Part shown: positions 7,099 through 14,312 of the stretch, piece after piece
Layout: each line of letters begins with the position of its first letter
Numbering within the stretch: the stretch's first letter is position 1
From: Duganella levis
Lineage (GTDB): Bacteria > Pseudomonadota > Gammaproteobacteria > Burkholderiales > Burkholderiaceae_D
DNA length: 40,320 nucleotides
Assembly (NCBI RefSeq): GCF_009857605.1
Contig: NZ_WWCT01000036.1
Coordinates: 1 to 40,320 of the forward strand
Reading direction: 5' to 3'
Position numbers and translations under genes: made by a program
The notes under the pieces: model-generated
Told to the model about the DNA's origin: nothing
Databases searched by the model: none
The model's input: the letters and a program-made list of their open reading frames with translations, nothing else

Positions 7099-7431
7099 TC
7101 ATTCGTCCACAAACGGGCCGATGCGGTCGAACAGCTGGCGCAGCGCTGGCAGGCCGGCGGCGTCGCATGCCTCCCTGGCCATGGCGCCGATGCGGGGCGT
7201 CATATCGCCGCGCAACAGCAGGGTTTCCAGAATGTCGCACTGCTTGTAGCCGCCGGCGCGCGCAGCAGCCAGGATGCCGGCCACGGCGTCGCGGGCGAAC
7301 TGCATGCCCTCGGCCGGCACCTGCTCGGCGCCCATATGACCGTCGCAGCGCAGGATGTCGCCGCAGATGACCAGAATCTCAGGGCCGCCCAGGTTGGCGG
7401 GTTCGCCGTTGCGGTAGGTGGTGGTGTTCAT
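7099..7431 (-). CDS. Hypothetical phage protein, 110 aa
   Basis: The start at 7431 is chosen because the longer frame from 7536 overlaps a better small frame and reads as Arg-rich noise. The body includes GGYKQCDILETLLLRGDMTP, suggesting a compact helical protein. No family is recognised. It lies between the zinc-finger gene and DUF2280 in the same direction, with 38 bases before the next gene. Confidence 0.55.
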   Translation of the reverse strand: MNTTTYRNGEPANLGGPEILVICGDILRCDGHMGAEQVPAEGMQFARDAVAGILAAARAGGYKQCDILETLLLRGDMTPRIGAMAREACDAAGLPALRQLFDRIGPFVDE

Positions 7432-7466
7432 GTGGTTGCTTTCTGCCCATGTGGGCGGTGATGTGA

Positions 7467-7550
7467 TTACGCCGGCAGCAGTACTACGGCGCCTTCCAGC
7501 TCGATGACGTTGGCGGCCTGCCGTCGTGCGCTCCATTTGATGTGTATCAA
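7467..7550 (-). CDS. Very small coupled phage frame, 27 aa
   Basis: A TTG start at 7548-7550 overlaps the TGA stop of the gene at 7547-8098 (TTGA), with AAGG just upstream. The product, MIHIKWSARRQAANVIELEG then AVVLLPA, has protein-like composition, unlike the frame that covers the same DNA. It fills a gap in an otherwise gap-free operon. No function known. Confidence 0.4.
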   Translation of the reverse strand: MIHIKWSARRQAANVIELEGAVVLLPA

Positions 7551-8098
7551 GCGCCTTGATTGTTGCGCAGCCTTACCGACGCACGAGCATTGTAAGAATG
7601 AAGCAGGCCTTCCAGTTCGGATACCATGTCTTTGACTTTCTCCAGCTCAAAGCCTCCAGCGCCGGTGATTTCAGCCTTGCCCGTGCCCTTACACGGGACA
7701 CAGATGCGGCGGTCCTTTGAGTTGCCGCTGCCGCTGCACGCCGGACACTTCCCGTCGAGCCAGTAGGCCAGCGAGCGCTCGGCTACGCGGCGGTACAGAG
7801 CTTGCGCGGCCTGAGCATCCCAAGCTGTGCCTTCCTTTACCCACTTGCGCTCGCGGCCCTTCTCGATAACGCGCGCAGTCCAGATGCGCAGCAGCTGCGC
7901 GAGGTTGGCGGTACCCGACTCGAACAGCTTTTGCTGCGTGCCGTCAGCGTACTTCACGCGCGACAGCAGCGAGCCAATGCCGGCGCCGGTGGTGTCGGCC
8001 AGCGCGGCGGCGCACAGCGCATCGGTGGCGTGGTGGTGTTCATCGTCACGCAGGTCAGAAGAATTGACAGCATGCAGGTATCTGTTAGCAAAGCCCAT
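7547..8098 (-). CDS. Phage protein with paired CXXCXGXG zinc motif, antiterminator-like
   Basis: Residues about 118-141 contain CPACSGSG and CVPCKGTG, the DnaJ-type four-cysteine zinc knuckle. The preceding helical region (about residues 65-110) has LAQLLRIWTARVIEKGRERK and WDAQAAQALYRRVAERSLAYW. Several phage late-gene antiterminators (Q-type) and small replication accessory proteins carry this zinc arrangement. Its position after the replication genes and before DUF2280 is where an antiterminator would sit, so that is the best guess, but weakly held. GAGGAG before the ATG at 8098 gives a strong start. Confidence 0.7.
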   Translation of the reverse strand: MGFANRYLHAVNSSDLRDDEHHHATDALCAAALADTTGAGIGSLLSRVKYADGTQQKLFESGTANLAQLLRIWTARVIEKGRERKWVKEGTAWDAQAAQALYRRVAERSLAYWLDGKCPACSGSGNSKDRRICVPCKGTGKAEITGAGGFELEKVKDMVSELEGLLHSYNARASVRLRNNQGA

Positions 8099-8219
8099 GT
8101 AGTACGCTCCTCGGTTTGTGGCTGGAAGGCCGTAAATCGGGCCGCTGTGGCCCGAACGGCTCTTGCATAGTGGGTTGGTATAGCTGAGCAGCGCCAGCCG
8201 CTCAGCGGGCCGATTTCGG

Positions 8220-8852
8220 TCAGTCCGATATCCTGCCGCCCGATTTGACGAAGCTGTGGCGGTCGGTCTGGGGCATTTGGTCGAATGCCGCGCGGGTGAT
8301 GGCCTTTCCGCCGGCCGGTGGTGCTGACGCTACCGGTTTGCCTGCTGGCGCAGCAGGGCCATCAGCGATGCGGCCACCTTGGGCCATGAATTTGCCCTTG
8401 CTCTCAGGTGGCAGCGAGTCGAATTGCGCGCGGGTGATGGTGCTGCCGGCCTGCTGCCGACCGGCCGGCGCTGCTGCACCTGGCGCAGCGCCGGCGTCAG
8501 GCTCGCGCTGAATCATGCCCTTGCGCTCGTAACGGTCGACCAGCTGCGCGAATGCCTCGTTGAAGTCGGCGGCTTCGCCATGGCGCGTAGGCGAGTACAG
8601 CTGGATGCCAAGCTTGTCGACGGCCACCAGCTTGCCGGCCTCGATGCGGAAGGAGTCACCGAAGAAGGATGCGGCCACGTCGGCCGGCAGCTTCAAGCCA
8701 GTCATCACCGGCGAGGTTTCGAAGTGTTTGCCCAACGCCAGCTTCCAGGCGGCGGGGGCGTCGAATGCCTCTTCGCGGCCATTGGCGTGCACGTAGACCG
8801 GCATGCCGTTGCGGACGACGGCCGAGCCGTCTTTGTTCAATTTCAGTTTCAT
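8220..8852 (-). CDS. Phage scaffold-like protein with C-terminal tandem motif, 210 aa
   Basis: The N-terminus MKLKLNKDGSAVVRNGMPVY resembles phage proteins annotated DUF6651, some of which act in capsid scaffolding. The middle is a helical region and then an Ala/Pro-rich linker. The C-terminal 80 residues contain two copies of a unit ITRAxFDxxP..FxxxGGRIxD (copies near residues 140-165 and 184-210), which may bind the same partner twice. The start at 8852 has GAGAGG upstream; the longer frame to 8906 adds residues without a ribosome site. A scaffold among early genes would be unusual, so another role is possible. Confidence 0.6.
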   Translation of the reverse strand: MKLKLNKDGSAVVRNGMPVYVHANGREEAFDAPAAWKLALGKHFETSPVMTGLKLPADVAASFFGDSFRIEAGKLVAVDKLGIQLYSPTRHGEAADFNEAFAQLVDRYERKGMIQREPDAGAAPGAAAPAGRQQAGSTITRAQFDSLPPESKGKFMAQGGRIADGPAAPAGKPVASAPPAGGKAITRAAFDQMPQTDRHSFVKSGGRISD

Positions 8853-8939
8853 GGTCTTGCCTCTCAGTTCAAGTTCCGGGTACCGCCCGGCCGGTTGTTT
8901 GTTCATCGGTGGCCCACTACCGACGAAAATCGTCGTCAG

Positions 8940-9179
8940 TCATGAGTACAGGTGGCAGGCGCTCGGCGGCGGGCCGGTGGCCTGTACGAACTCGCCTCGG
9001 TCTCCGCACCAGGTCGCAGCCGGATGGTCGTTATCCCATTGGCGCTGGAAGTCGCGACTCCCCGCTGGGGGGGGGGCGGCGTTGGGGAGACTTCCGCCAC
9101 CGGCGGGTGTTGGCGCCGATGTCGCGCTGCTCAATTGCCGGCGCTGGTCGGCGGGGCGGGTGTTCAAAATGGTTTGCAT
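8940..9179 (-). CDS. Small hypothetical phage protein, 79 aa
   Basis: Starts nine bases after the stop of the preceding gene. The first 45 residues are a Ser/Pro/Gly-rich flexible region; the second half, DFQRQWDNDHPAATWCGDRG, has a folded-looking Trp/Asp-rich core. No known family. Operon position is the main support. Confidence 0.55.
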   Translation of the reverse strand: MQTILNTRPADQRRQLSSATSAPTPAGGGSLPNAAPPPAGSRDFQRQWDNDHPAATWCGDRGEFVQATGPPPSACHLYS

Positions 9180-9188
9180 ACTCGCGCG

Positions 9189-9452
9189 TTACGCCAGCCG
9201 CCACATGCGCGTGCCGAAGCCGGAATGCTGGTGCTCACCGAATACGCGGTCGACCAGCAGGCCCTTGCGTACCAGCGCGGAGAGGCAGGCGTTTGCACCG
9301 CCGGCGGCGCAGATGCCGCGCGAGGTGTTCCAGCCGCCCAGCTCTTTGACGGCGGCGAGGGTCCGAATTTGGGCGTCGGTCAGCGACGAAATTTTGTCAT
9401 CGGTCGGCGGAAGGTTATGGGCTTCACCAGGAAACAGCGGTTTCGTGTTCAT
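9189..9452 (-). CDS. Small winged-helix-like phage protein, 87 aa
   Basis: The start overlaps the replication-type gene by four bases. The sequence TDAQIRTLAAVKELGGWNTS, then GGANACLSALVRKGLLVDRV and GTRMWRL, fits a winged helix: helices, recognition helix, then a beta wing. Probably a small DNA-binding protein acting with the replication protein, but not assigned to a named family. Confidence 0.65.
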   Translation of the reverse strand: MNTKPLFPGEAHNLPPTDDKISSLTDAQIRTLAAVKELGGWNTSRGICAAGGANACLSALVRKGLLVDRVFGEHQHSGFGTRMWRLA

Positions 9453-10108
9453 TGCGTCATTACTTTCTGCCCATCGGGCGTTTGTGATTCGGCCGGTGCT
9501 GCTGGGCGTCGTTGCGTCGTCAAATTCCGAACTGCAGATGGCTTCTCTAGATGGTGCCCGTCAGACGGGCTAAGGGAAGTGCGCAAAACACCTCTCATTG
9601 GCCCGCCAGACGGGCCAATGGATGGTGCCTCTAGCCCGCCAGACGGGCCAATAGCCGGTGCTATACGCCCGCCAGACGGGCTAAGGCTTGCGTTTTTCTG
9701 AGGCCCGTTTTCTCGGTACGCTCCACGCTCGAATGCGGCGGTAACACCGGCGTCGTAGCCATCAAGTTTGTCCAGCGCATACCAGGTGAGGGCGTACCAA
9801 CTGGCCTTGTTCGGCCGCTGTCCTTTGGCTGTTTCGAAGATAAATCCGGCCTCAAGCAGTTCGCGCTTGGCCCGCGTGATAACGTCCTTGCTTGTCCAGC
9901 CACGCGGCTCCAGGTACGCATAGGAGCCCAACAGGCGGCCATTGTTGTCGCGGACATACTGGCGCGCGAACTCAAGCAGCAAGCCGCGCGCAGGATGCGA
10001 TAGGCGGGCGTAGGCGGGGCAATCAAGGACGGACCATGGCAGAGCCACGAACCCGCCGCCGTCGCGCCCTGAGTCGCCTTTCTTGCGGTTGCTGCGGTCG
10101 ATACCCAT
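9449..10108 (-). CDS. Phage replication-type helix-turn-helix protein with internal repeats, 219 aa
   Basis: The N-terminal domain (about residues 18-120) contains FVALPWSVLDCPAYARLSHP, ARGLLLEFARQYVRDNNGRL and RPNKASWYALTWYALDKLDG. I know this pattern from phage proteins of betaproteobacteria placed with replication genes; it reads as a winged-helix fold. The C-terminal part is a linker with repeated SPSGG/GPSGG, encoded by four near-identical 18-bp DNA repeats (9556-9684), followed by a short tail. The gene arrangement resembles initiators such as lambda O, whose gene contains the origin iterons. It overlaps the next gene by four bases and begins immediately after the stop of the 39-aa frame. 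Confidence 0.75.
   Translation of the reverse strand: MGIDRSNRKKGDSGRDGGGFVALPWSVLDCPAYARLSHPARGLLLEFARQYVRDNNGRLLGSYAYLEPRGWTSKDVITRAKRELLEAGFIFETAKGQRPNKASWYALTWYALDKLDGYDAGVTAAFERGAYRENGPQKNASLSPSGGRIAPAIGPSGGLEAPSIGPSGGPMRGVLRTSLSPSDGHHLEKPSAVRNLTTQRRPAAPAESQTPDGQKVMTQ
9556..9684. repeat. Four 18-bp iteron-like repeats inside the replication-type gene
   Basis: Copies of GCCCGYCAGACGGGCYAA start at 9556, 9601, 9634 and 9667, spaced 45, 33 and 33 bp. Each has CCCG/CGGG arms and is an imperfect palindrome. The spacings are multiples of three and three of them near-multiples of the helical repeat, allowing both a repeated protein linker and an initiator array. Candidate phage replication origin. 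Confidence 0.7.
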
Positions 10109-10228
10109 TCAGCCTCCGCAGCCTTTTAGGCAAGCGCCCACCAGCGCCAGCAGGACCACCAAACCGGGCGATGGTGGCGGCAGCGGGCGCAGCGCGGCAG
10201 CGCGCAGGCGGTGGACGGCGCCAATCAT
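10109..10228 (-). CDS. Small lipoprotein- or membrane-like phage protein, 39 aa
   Basis: ATG at 10226-10228 overlaps the TGA of the previous gene, and its own TGA is directly followed by the ATG of the replication-type gene at 10108. Such a perfect fit between two genes supports translation. The peptide has a basic start and a hydrophobic stretch, LVVLLALVGACLKGCGG, with a lipobox-like VGAC; it could be a small membrane peptide. Function unknown. Confidence 0.55.
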   Translation of the reverse strand: MIGAVHRLRAAALRPLPPPSPGLVVLLALVGACLKGCGG

Positions 10229-10617
10229 CGGCCGCCCTTGCGGTCGCGCAGGCGCAACCAGGCGTTGATGGCGCGGCGGTCGGCGTCGTCAAGCTCGTAG
10301 ATGCCAGGCCAGACCTGGCGGCCATCGCGGTCGATGCAGGGCGTGCGGCGGCAAGAGGCGCGAAGGCCACGGCGGCGCAGCTCGGCAATGAGCTCCGGGC
10401 CATTGCTGGCGCCGGCGATATGGTCGATTTCCTCGCGGCGACGCGCGCGCAGCAGCAGCGAGTGGATTACGCGCAGGTGGCGAGGGTTATCGGTGCCCGA
10501 AAAATGTGCAGATGGTGTAGAATCTGCAGCAGGTTTAGATGCTGGGAATAGGTCCGGTTCTGCTTGGCGGCGGCCGGACTTTTTCTTTGGGCGGTCGCCC
10601 GGTGGTGGGCGGTCCAT
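10225..10617 (-). CDS. Phage helix-turn-helix-like protein, 130 aa
   Basis: The start at 10617 overlaps the preceding TAA (TAATG). The first 40 residues are basic and Pro-rich; the remainder, LRVIHSLLLRARRREEIDHI then ELIAELRRRGL and GIYELDDADRRAINAWL, has winged-helix spacing with a beta-wing segment (CIDRDGRQVWPGIYEL). Probably a DNA-binding early phage protein next to the replication gene. No named family can be given. Confidence 0.6.
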   Translation of the reverse strand: MDRPPPGDRPKKKSGRRQAEPDLFPASKPAADSTPSAHFSGTDNPRHLRVIHSLLLRARRREEIDHIAGASNGPELIAELRRRGLRASCRRTPCIDRDGRQVWPGIYELDDADRRAINAWLRLRDRKGGR

Positions 10618-10838
10618 TACGCCTCCGAGCTCAGCGCGCGGGCGACGCCGGCCAGAGGCCACATGAGCATTTTGCCGCGCTTGATGGGGCGCACGCCGTA
10701 GCACTCGCCGGTGAGGCAGTGATTCTTCAGGACGGTTTGGGTGGCACGGCACATGGCGCGCGCGAACTCGGCAGTGGTGATGTGGTCACGGCCTTGAGCG
10801 ACGGCGGCCAGCGCTGGGGGAAGCGAAACTGTTTGCAT
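10617..10838 (-). CDS. Small DNA-binding-like phage protein, first gene of the early operon, 73 aa
   Basis: The start at 10838 has AGGAG nine bases upstream; the in-frame ATG at 10883 has no such site. The sequence ITTAEFARAMCRATQTVLKN followed by GVRPIKRGKMLMWPL resembles a short excisionase- or Cro-like helix-turn-helix plus wing. Being first in the operon, it may regulate it or help open the origin. The ribosome site lies inside one arm of an inverted repeat. Confidence 0.6.
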   Translation of the reverse strand: MQTVSLPPALAAVAQGRDHITTAEFARAMCRATQTVLKNHCLTGECYGVRPIKRGKMLMWPLAGVARALSSEA

Positions 10839-10839
10839 G

Positions 10840-10882
10840 TGATGCACTCCTGTAGCCCCGTTTTCACGGTATGAGTGCATCA
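10840..10882 (-). promoter_or_regulatory. Inverted repeat that covers the ribosome site of the early operon
   Basis: TGATGCACTC (10840-10849) and GAGTGCATCA (10873-10882) are perfect 10-bp arms, 23 bp apart. Between them is a smaller CCGT/ACGG hairpin. In the minus-strand transcript the second arm contains most of the AGGAG ribosome site and reaches the base before the ATG at 10838. It could be an RNA structure that blocks translation or a DNA operator. Confidence 0.6.
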
Positions 10883-10940
10883 TTTCCGGCTTATTGATTT
10901 TCTCCGATATTCGCGCGTAACCACGCGAGCCGGTGCGTCG

Positions 10941-11918
10941 TTACGCGTCGCCGCGCGTTGCTGCGCGTGCCAACCTTTCGCTCAAGTTACGCTTCCTGAA
11001 GCTCCGAACAACCTCGCCATCTTGGTACTTGATTTCCTTTTCATCCGGGCCAATCAGGCAACCAAATTTCTTCTCCGACAGCTTTACAAGTTCCGTCCAG
11101 ACGCTCGTGGTGTCGCTTGGGTTGATTGCCAACTTACAAGCTTCAGCAATTTCGGCATGCAGAATCGCCTTTGAACGGGATTTCAAAGTGTGCCTTGAAG
11201 TGGAGGGTTCCGCATTATCCATGCTGCTCCCCGCCAGCGTTTTCGATTGCGCATTAGGTGCTGGTGCTTTTGTGGCGGGGGTTTCAATGTCCTTGATGTC
11301 CGTCATCAGGGCTTGCAAGTCGTCTGCGGTCAAAAGCTCTTTTGGGTACCGAGCATCTTCCAGCGCCCAAATATGTCCGTCCAGGTGTTGCTGGTTGCCA
11401 TTGCGCTCTATAATCTTCACCGGCGCGCCCGGCCGGTAGCCCCAGCGCGGGAATGGTTCAGAGCCCCGCTCCAGCACCGATTGCAGTGTGCCAGGCATTG
11501 CACGCACGAGGCCATTGCGTGAGCACGCTAGGCGTTCGGTATCGCGTACTTTCAAGCGTTCGCGTATGTGCCGGAGTTGTGCACCATCCTCGTCAATCTG
11601 CATTCGGACTGCCTTGACGGCATCGGTATCCATTGGCTGCTCCCATTCTGTTGGCTTAACCAGCCCCTGAATGTATTGAAGGTGTCGCTTTAGTTGCGCT
11701 TCACCAGCGGCAATGCTTTTCTCCAGCCGCTCTCGCTCCTGATTTTCCAGCCACGCGCCGTTTGCTCGATGCCATTCGTCCCCCGCGTCAAAAACGAGGC
11801 CGTCGAAATAGAAGTACATCGGAAAGCATTTGTGTAGGGCGAATTGCAGCACTTGCCGGGGTGTTTGGCCCCATCGCGCAGCCAGCTCCGCGACCGTGAG
11901 TGTTATCGGTTCAATCAT
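10941..11918 (-). CDS. Phage protein related to the chromosomal gene at 17536, 325 aa
   Basis: The N-terminal 60 residues, with LTVAELAARWGQ and PMYFYFDGLVFD, are clearly homologous to the chromosomal protein at 17536-18180, including the shared WHRANG segment. The first part looks like a helix-turn-helix or excisionase-type fold. A coiled-coil middle (about residues 50-110) follows, then a segment with RNGLVRAMPGTLQSV and FPRWGYRPGAP, also seen in the chromosomal copy. The C-terminal 80 residues, absent from the chromosomal copy, contain NPSDTTSVWTELVKLSEKKF, LIGPDEKEIKY and RKRNLSERL, a domain I know from other phage proteins. Start 11918 has GAAGGGG upstream. Function unknown. Confidence 0.75.
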   Translation of the reverse strand: MIEPITLTVAELAARWGQTPRQVLQFALHKCFPMYFYFDGLVFDAGDEWHRANGAWLENQERERLEKSIAAGEAQLKRHLQYIQGLVKPTEWEQPMDTDAVKAVRMQIDEDGAQLRHIRERLKVRDTERLACSRNGLVRAMPGTLQSVLERGSEPFPRWGYRPGAPVKIIERNGNQQHLDGHIWALEDARYPKELLTADDLQALMTDIKDIETPATKAPAPNAQSKTLAGSSMDNAEPSTSRHTLKSRSKAILHAEIAEACKLAINPSDTTSVWTELVKLSEKKFGCLIGPDEKEIKYQDGEVVRSFRKRNLSERLARAATRGDA

Positions 11919-12020
11919 TGGCACCCCTTCAGGTGTCGCCCTCATGAAATAGGTGCTGCAACCAGGTCGGTGAAGGAGCCGACTTTTCCCCCGCTAAAGG
12001 TAGACTGCAGCGTAAATCGT

Positions 12021-12037
12021 GCCTGATACGGTCAGGC
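12021..12037 (-). terminator. Hairpin downstream of the M41-like gene
   Basis: GCCTGA and TCAGGC form a perfect 6-bp stem with a TACGG loop, 15 bases after the stop of the peptidase-like gene. There is no T-run, so termination is only tentative. Confidence 0.4.
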
Positions 12038-12051
12038 GGCCGGACGACGGC

Positions 12052-12726
12052 TTAGGGGCGAACGCGCGTCTGTGGCGACGTTGGCCAGCCCTTTATTGCA
12101 GATGGCAGCATCGCATCCAGTTCTTCGCAAAGCTCTCCGCGCTTAGCGAGTAAGTCTGCAAGCGCTTGGACGCGCGCCCAAACCTCCTCGCGCCGGAGCA
12201 TCGCCTCAGTACTTATTCTGGCATGCTCAAGCTCTTTAGGGCTTGGCAGTAGGCCGGCCAGCGCCAGCGCTTTGGGGATATCATGGCCCTGCACGTCGTC
12301 AGTATCAAATTCAAAATCGAAGCCGACTACAAGCGACCACGTACCTTCGCCGGCGCAAATCGCGTCCGCAATAGGGCCTGCCAGAAGATTACACAGGCTT
12401 ACGCGAACATCCTTTCGCATCTGGGTCAGCGTGTTTTTTACGTTTGCTCTAATCCCAGCAGCTTTCTTGAGGTCGGCATCAAAGCTGTTCGTCTGACGCT
12501 CAATCGCGCGCGCGTAGGACTCGAATGCTGCCCTGTCCGATGCGTAGCATTTCGCGTCCTCGTCCCACCATATAAACTCGCGGCGCACATTGAAGCCTTC
12601 GATTACACAAAACCCGGCCTCGGCGCCAAGCACAATTTGCTGCACGAACGCACCTCCGAGAGCGGCTATCACCGCATGTGCTGCCTCATGAATACAGAGT
12701 GTGCGGCGCTCTTCTGGTGACATCAT
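12052..12726 (-). CDS. M41 (FtsH)-like metallopeptidase-domain protein without an ATPase, 224 aa
   Basis: The N-terminus MMSPEERRTLCIHEAAHAVI carries the HExxH zinc motif in the HEAAHA form typical of FtsH-type (M41) peptidases, at about residues 14-18. In M41 enzymes an acidic residue further on completes the site; the DTDDVQGHDIPKALALAG region (about residues 150-172) is a plausible match. There is no AAA ATPase domain and no membrane segment, so this is a stand-alone domain. The ATG at 12726 overlaps the integrase stop (ATGA), so it is co-expressed with the integrase. The role is unknown; degradation of a repressor or host protein is speculation. Confidence 0.7.
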   Translation of the reverse strand: MMSPEERRTLCIHEAAHAVIAALGGAFVQQIVLGAEAGFCVIEGFNVRREFIWWDEDAKCYASDRAAFESYARAIERQTNSFDADLKKAAGIRANVKNTLTQMRKDVRVSLCNLLAGPIADAICAGEGTWSLVVGFDFEFDTDDVQGHDIPKALALAGLLPSPKELEHARISTEAMLRREEVWARVQALADLLAKRGELCEELDAMLPSAIKGWPTSPQTRVRP

Positions 12727-14084
12727 GAAGCGACCACGCGTAATCCTGCTGGCGCTTGTTGGAACTGGATGCCAGCCTGCTCCAGCATCCACGCCTCAAT
12801 CTGGTCATGGAACTTGCGCAGCAGGTCCAGCGGCCGGCGGCGATAGTGTTTCTCCGCCAGCGCGCTGGGCTTGTGGCCCATGATTTGCGCTGACACGCCG
12901 CTTGGCGTTTCCGTCCACTCGCATAGTGTACCGAAGGACCGGCGCAGCCCGTGCAATGTCAGATGGGGAAGGCCGGCCGCTTTCAGCGCTTCATTGTGCG
13001 CAATACGGGGCTCAGCCAGCCGGCCGCTATCGGACATGGCGCTGCTGAATACCCATGGTGACGGCGCCCATTCTGGCGGCGGACGCCGGCCGCTGCGCAG
13101 CTTCCTCGGCGCCGGTGGCGTGTTGTTGATGCGCTTCAGCGTCTCTAGCTGTGCGGCGAGATACGGCGTCAGCGGGATGATGCGCGTTCCCTCCACCTTG
13201 TCGCGGATGGACAGGCTGCGCCACTTGAAATCCACATCATCCCAGCGAAGCGCCGCCATTTCCTCGCGCCGTGCGCCGGTGATGAGCAGGGCTTGCAGAT
13301 AGGTGCTGATGGTCGGGCTGCCGATTTTGAGGACCGCAGCGAACCAGTCGGCCAGCTGCTCGCGCTGTAGGCAGTCACCCTCTTTGGTTTTGACTGGCGG
13401 CAGTGCGTCGCGGACAGTGCGCGCAGAGTAGGCATCGGCCGGGACCAGGCCGGAGTACTCGGGCACGTCTGCCGCCCAGCGGATGAACCCGCGCAACAGC
13501 CTGTAGCTCAGCGCTGCAGACGTTGGCCGGCTCTCTGATTCCTTCTTCAACCAGTGTGCAATGCACTCGCCGTTCAAATCGGTCAGCAGTTTGGGAAGGA
13601 GTGCCGCGAGAGGCTTGGCGCGGGTTTCCCCCTCGCCCCGCTTTTTCTGCTGGCCGCCCTTGTCGGCAAGCTTCACGTGGTCGGCGTAGGTGAGGGCGCC
13701 CCATTTGTGCTTTCTGGCCTCCAGGTACACCGGCCAAGCGTCGCCAAGCGTGACGTCTTTCCGCCGCTCCTCCAGGTGGGCCGCATCAGCTTGGGCGCGC
13801 TGGTCGGCGCGCACCTGGCGCGGGTCGATGCCCTGGTCGGTCTGTGCCTTGTGGCGAGTGGCCTCGGCCTGAGCCTTCGCCACCGTCCACGTCCGAATGT
13901 CGCCGATGGTGATGCGGATGGTTTTCCCGTCCAGCCGGGTTTCGAATATATACGAGCGCGCGCCGGCGGCAGTGACCCGCAGGCCCAAGCCCGGCGTCTT
14001 CGCATCCCACATGATGCTCTGTTGTTTGCCGGCTTCGCATTGAAATGCGGCCACCCGGTCGGCTGTGAAATTGACCTTTGCCAC
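12723..14084 (-). CDS. Tyrosine integrase of the phage element, 453 aa
   Basis: Tyrosine recombinase of the P4/phage type with an N-terminal DUF4102-like arm-binding domain (PGLGLRVTAAGARSYIFETR). The catalytic core has Arg in ITGARREEMAALRW (about residue 272), HGLRRS with the second His/Arg (about 377-380), GHK, and the nucleophile Tyr in EKHYRRR (about 413). The C-terminus then runs about 40 residues. A GTG start at 14084 with GGGAGA upstream is preferred to the codon at 14141, which would include three TGTAGGC repeats. It ends in a four-base overlap with the M41-like gene. It lies 177 bases from the tRNA fragment, its likely target. Confidence 0.95.
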   Translation of the reverse strand: MAKVNFTADRVAAFQCEAGKQQSIMWDAKTPGLGLRVTAAGARSYIFETRLDGKTIRITIGDIRTWTVAKAQAEATRHKAQTDQGIDPRQVRADQRAQADAAHLEERRKDVTLGDAWPVYLEARKHKWGALTYADHVKLADKGGQQKKRGEGETRAKPLAALLPKLLTDLNGECIAHWLKKESESRPTSAALSYRLLRGFIRWAADVPEYSGLVPADAYSARTVRDALPPVKTKEGDCLQREQLADWFAAVLKIGSPTISTYLQALLITGARREEMAALRWDDVDFKWRSLSIRDKVEGTRIIPLTPYLAAQLETLKRINNTPPAPRKLRSGRRPPPEWAPSPWVFSSAMSDSGRLAEPRIAHNEALKAAGLPHLTLHGLRRSFGTLCEWTETPSGVSAQIMGHKPSALAEKHYRRRPLDLLRKFHDQIEAWMLEQAGIQFQQAPAGLRVVAS

Positions 14085-14100
14085 CCGTCGATTCTCCCTG

Positions 14101-14129
14101 TGTAGGCGCCATGTAGGCACTGTGTAGGC
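14101..14129. repeat. Three TGTAGGC repeats spaced 11 bp upstream of the integrase
   Basis: Copies at 14101, 14112 and 14123, exactly one helical turn apart, just before the integrase start. Likely arm-type sites for the integrase or an excisionase, or autoregulatory operators. Inverted copies of GGGAAAC occur nearby around 14149, 14205 and 14230. Confidence 0.6.
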
Positions 14130-14261
14130 AAATTCTAGCAAATTAAGGGAAACAATCGGGAAGTTTCGGCGGCTGGATTGCCGTAGAAAACAGCGTTTCC
14201 CCTATGAGACTGGGAATTTTAGGCGGAGAAGGGAAACCATGGAAATGCTCAGACGGGCGGA

Positions 14262-14306
14262 CTCATAATCCTTTGGTGCGCGGTTCGACTCCGCGAGGGC
14301 CTACCA
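14262..14306 (+). other. 3' half of a CAU-anticodon tRNA, probable attR
   Basis: The segment runs from the anticodon loop (CTCATAA, anticodon CAT at 14264-14266) through a complete T arm (CGCGG/CCGCG with TTCGACT loop) to acceptor AGGGCCT and ACCA at 14306. Elongator tRNA-Met is the best fit; tRNA-Ile2 is possible. No 5' half able to pair with the acceptor is present upstream. A phage that integrates at the anticodon loop leaves exactly such a fragment at its far end, with the restored tRNA at the other end, outside this window. Confidence 0.8.
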
Positions 14307-14312
14307 ATTTTT

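Larger units (their letters stand above)
1..14306. mobile_element. Defective or partial prophage-like integrated element, left end outside the window
   Basis: The right boundary is supported by a tyrosine integrase ending at a 3' tRNA half. Inside lie runs of overlapping small minus-strand genes, a replication-type protein, a DUF2280 protein and a scaffold-like protein, all typical of temperate phages of betaproteobacteria. No matching tRNA segment is seen near position 1, so the left attachment site is inferred to lie outside. No large terminase, portal, capsid, tail or lysis gene is visible. The first 6.7 kb is a mosaic with a serine recombinase and cargo genes, so this part could be a separate insertion or a deletion scar rather than one continuous phage. 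Confidence 0.7.

Noticed and set aside
14231..14306. Complete tRNA gene
   Set aside because: No 5' acceptor strand pairs with AGGGCCT, so only a 3' half is present.
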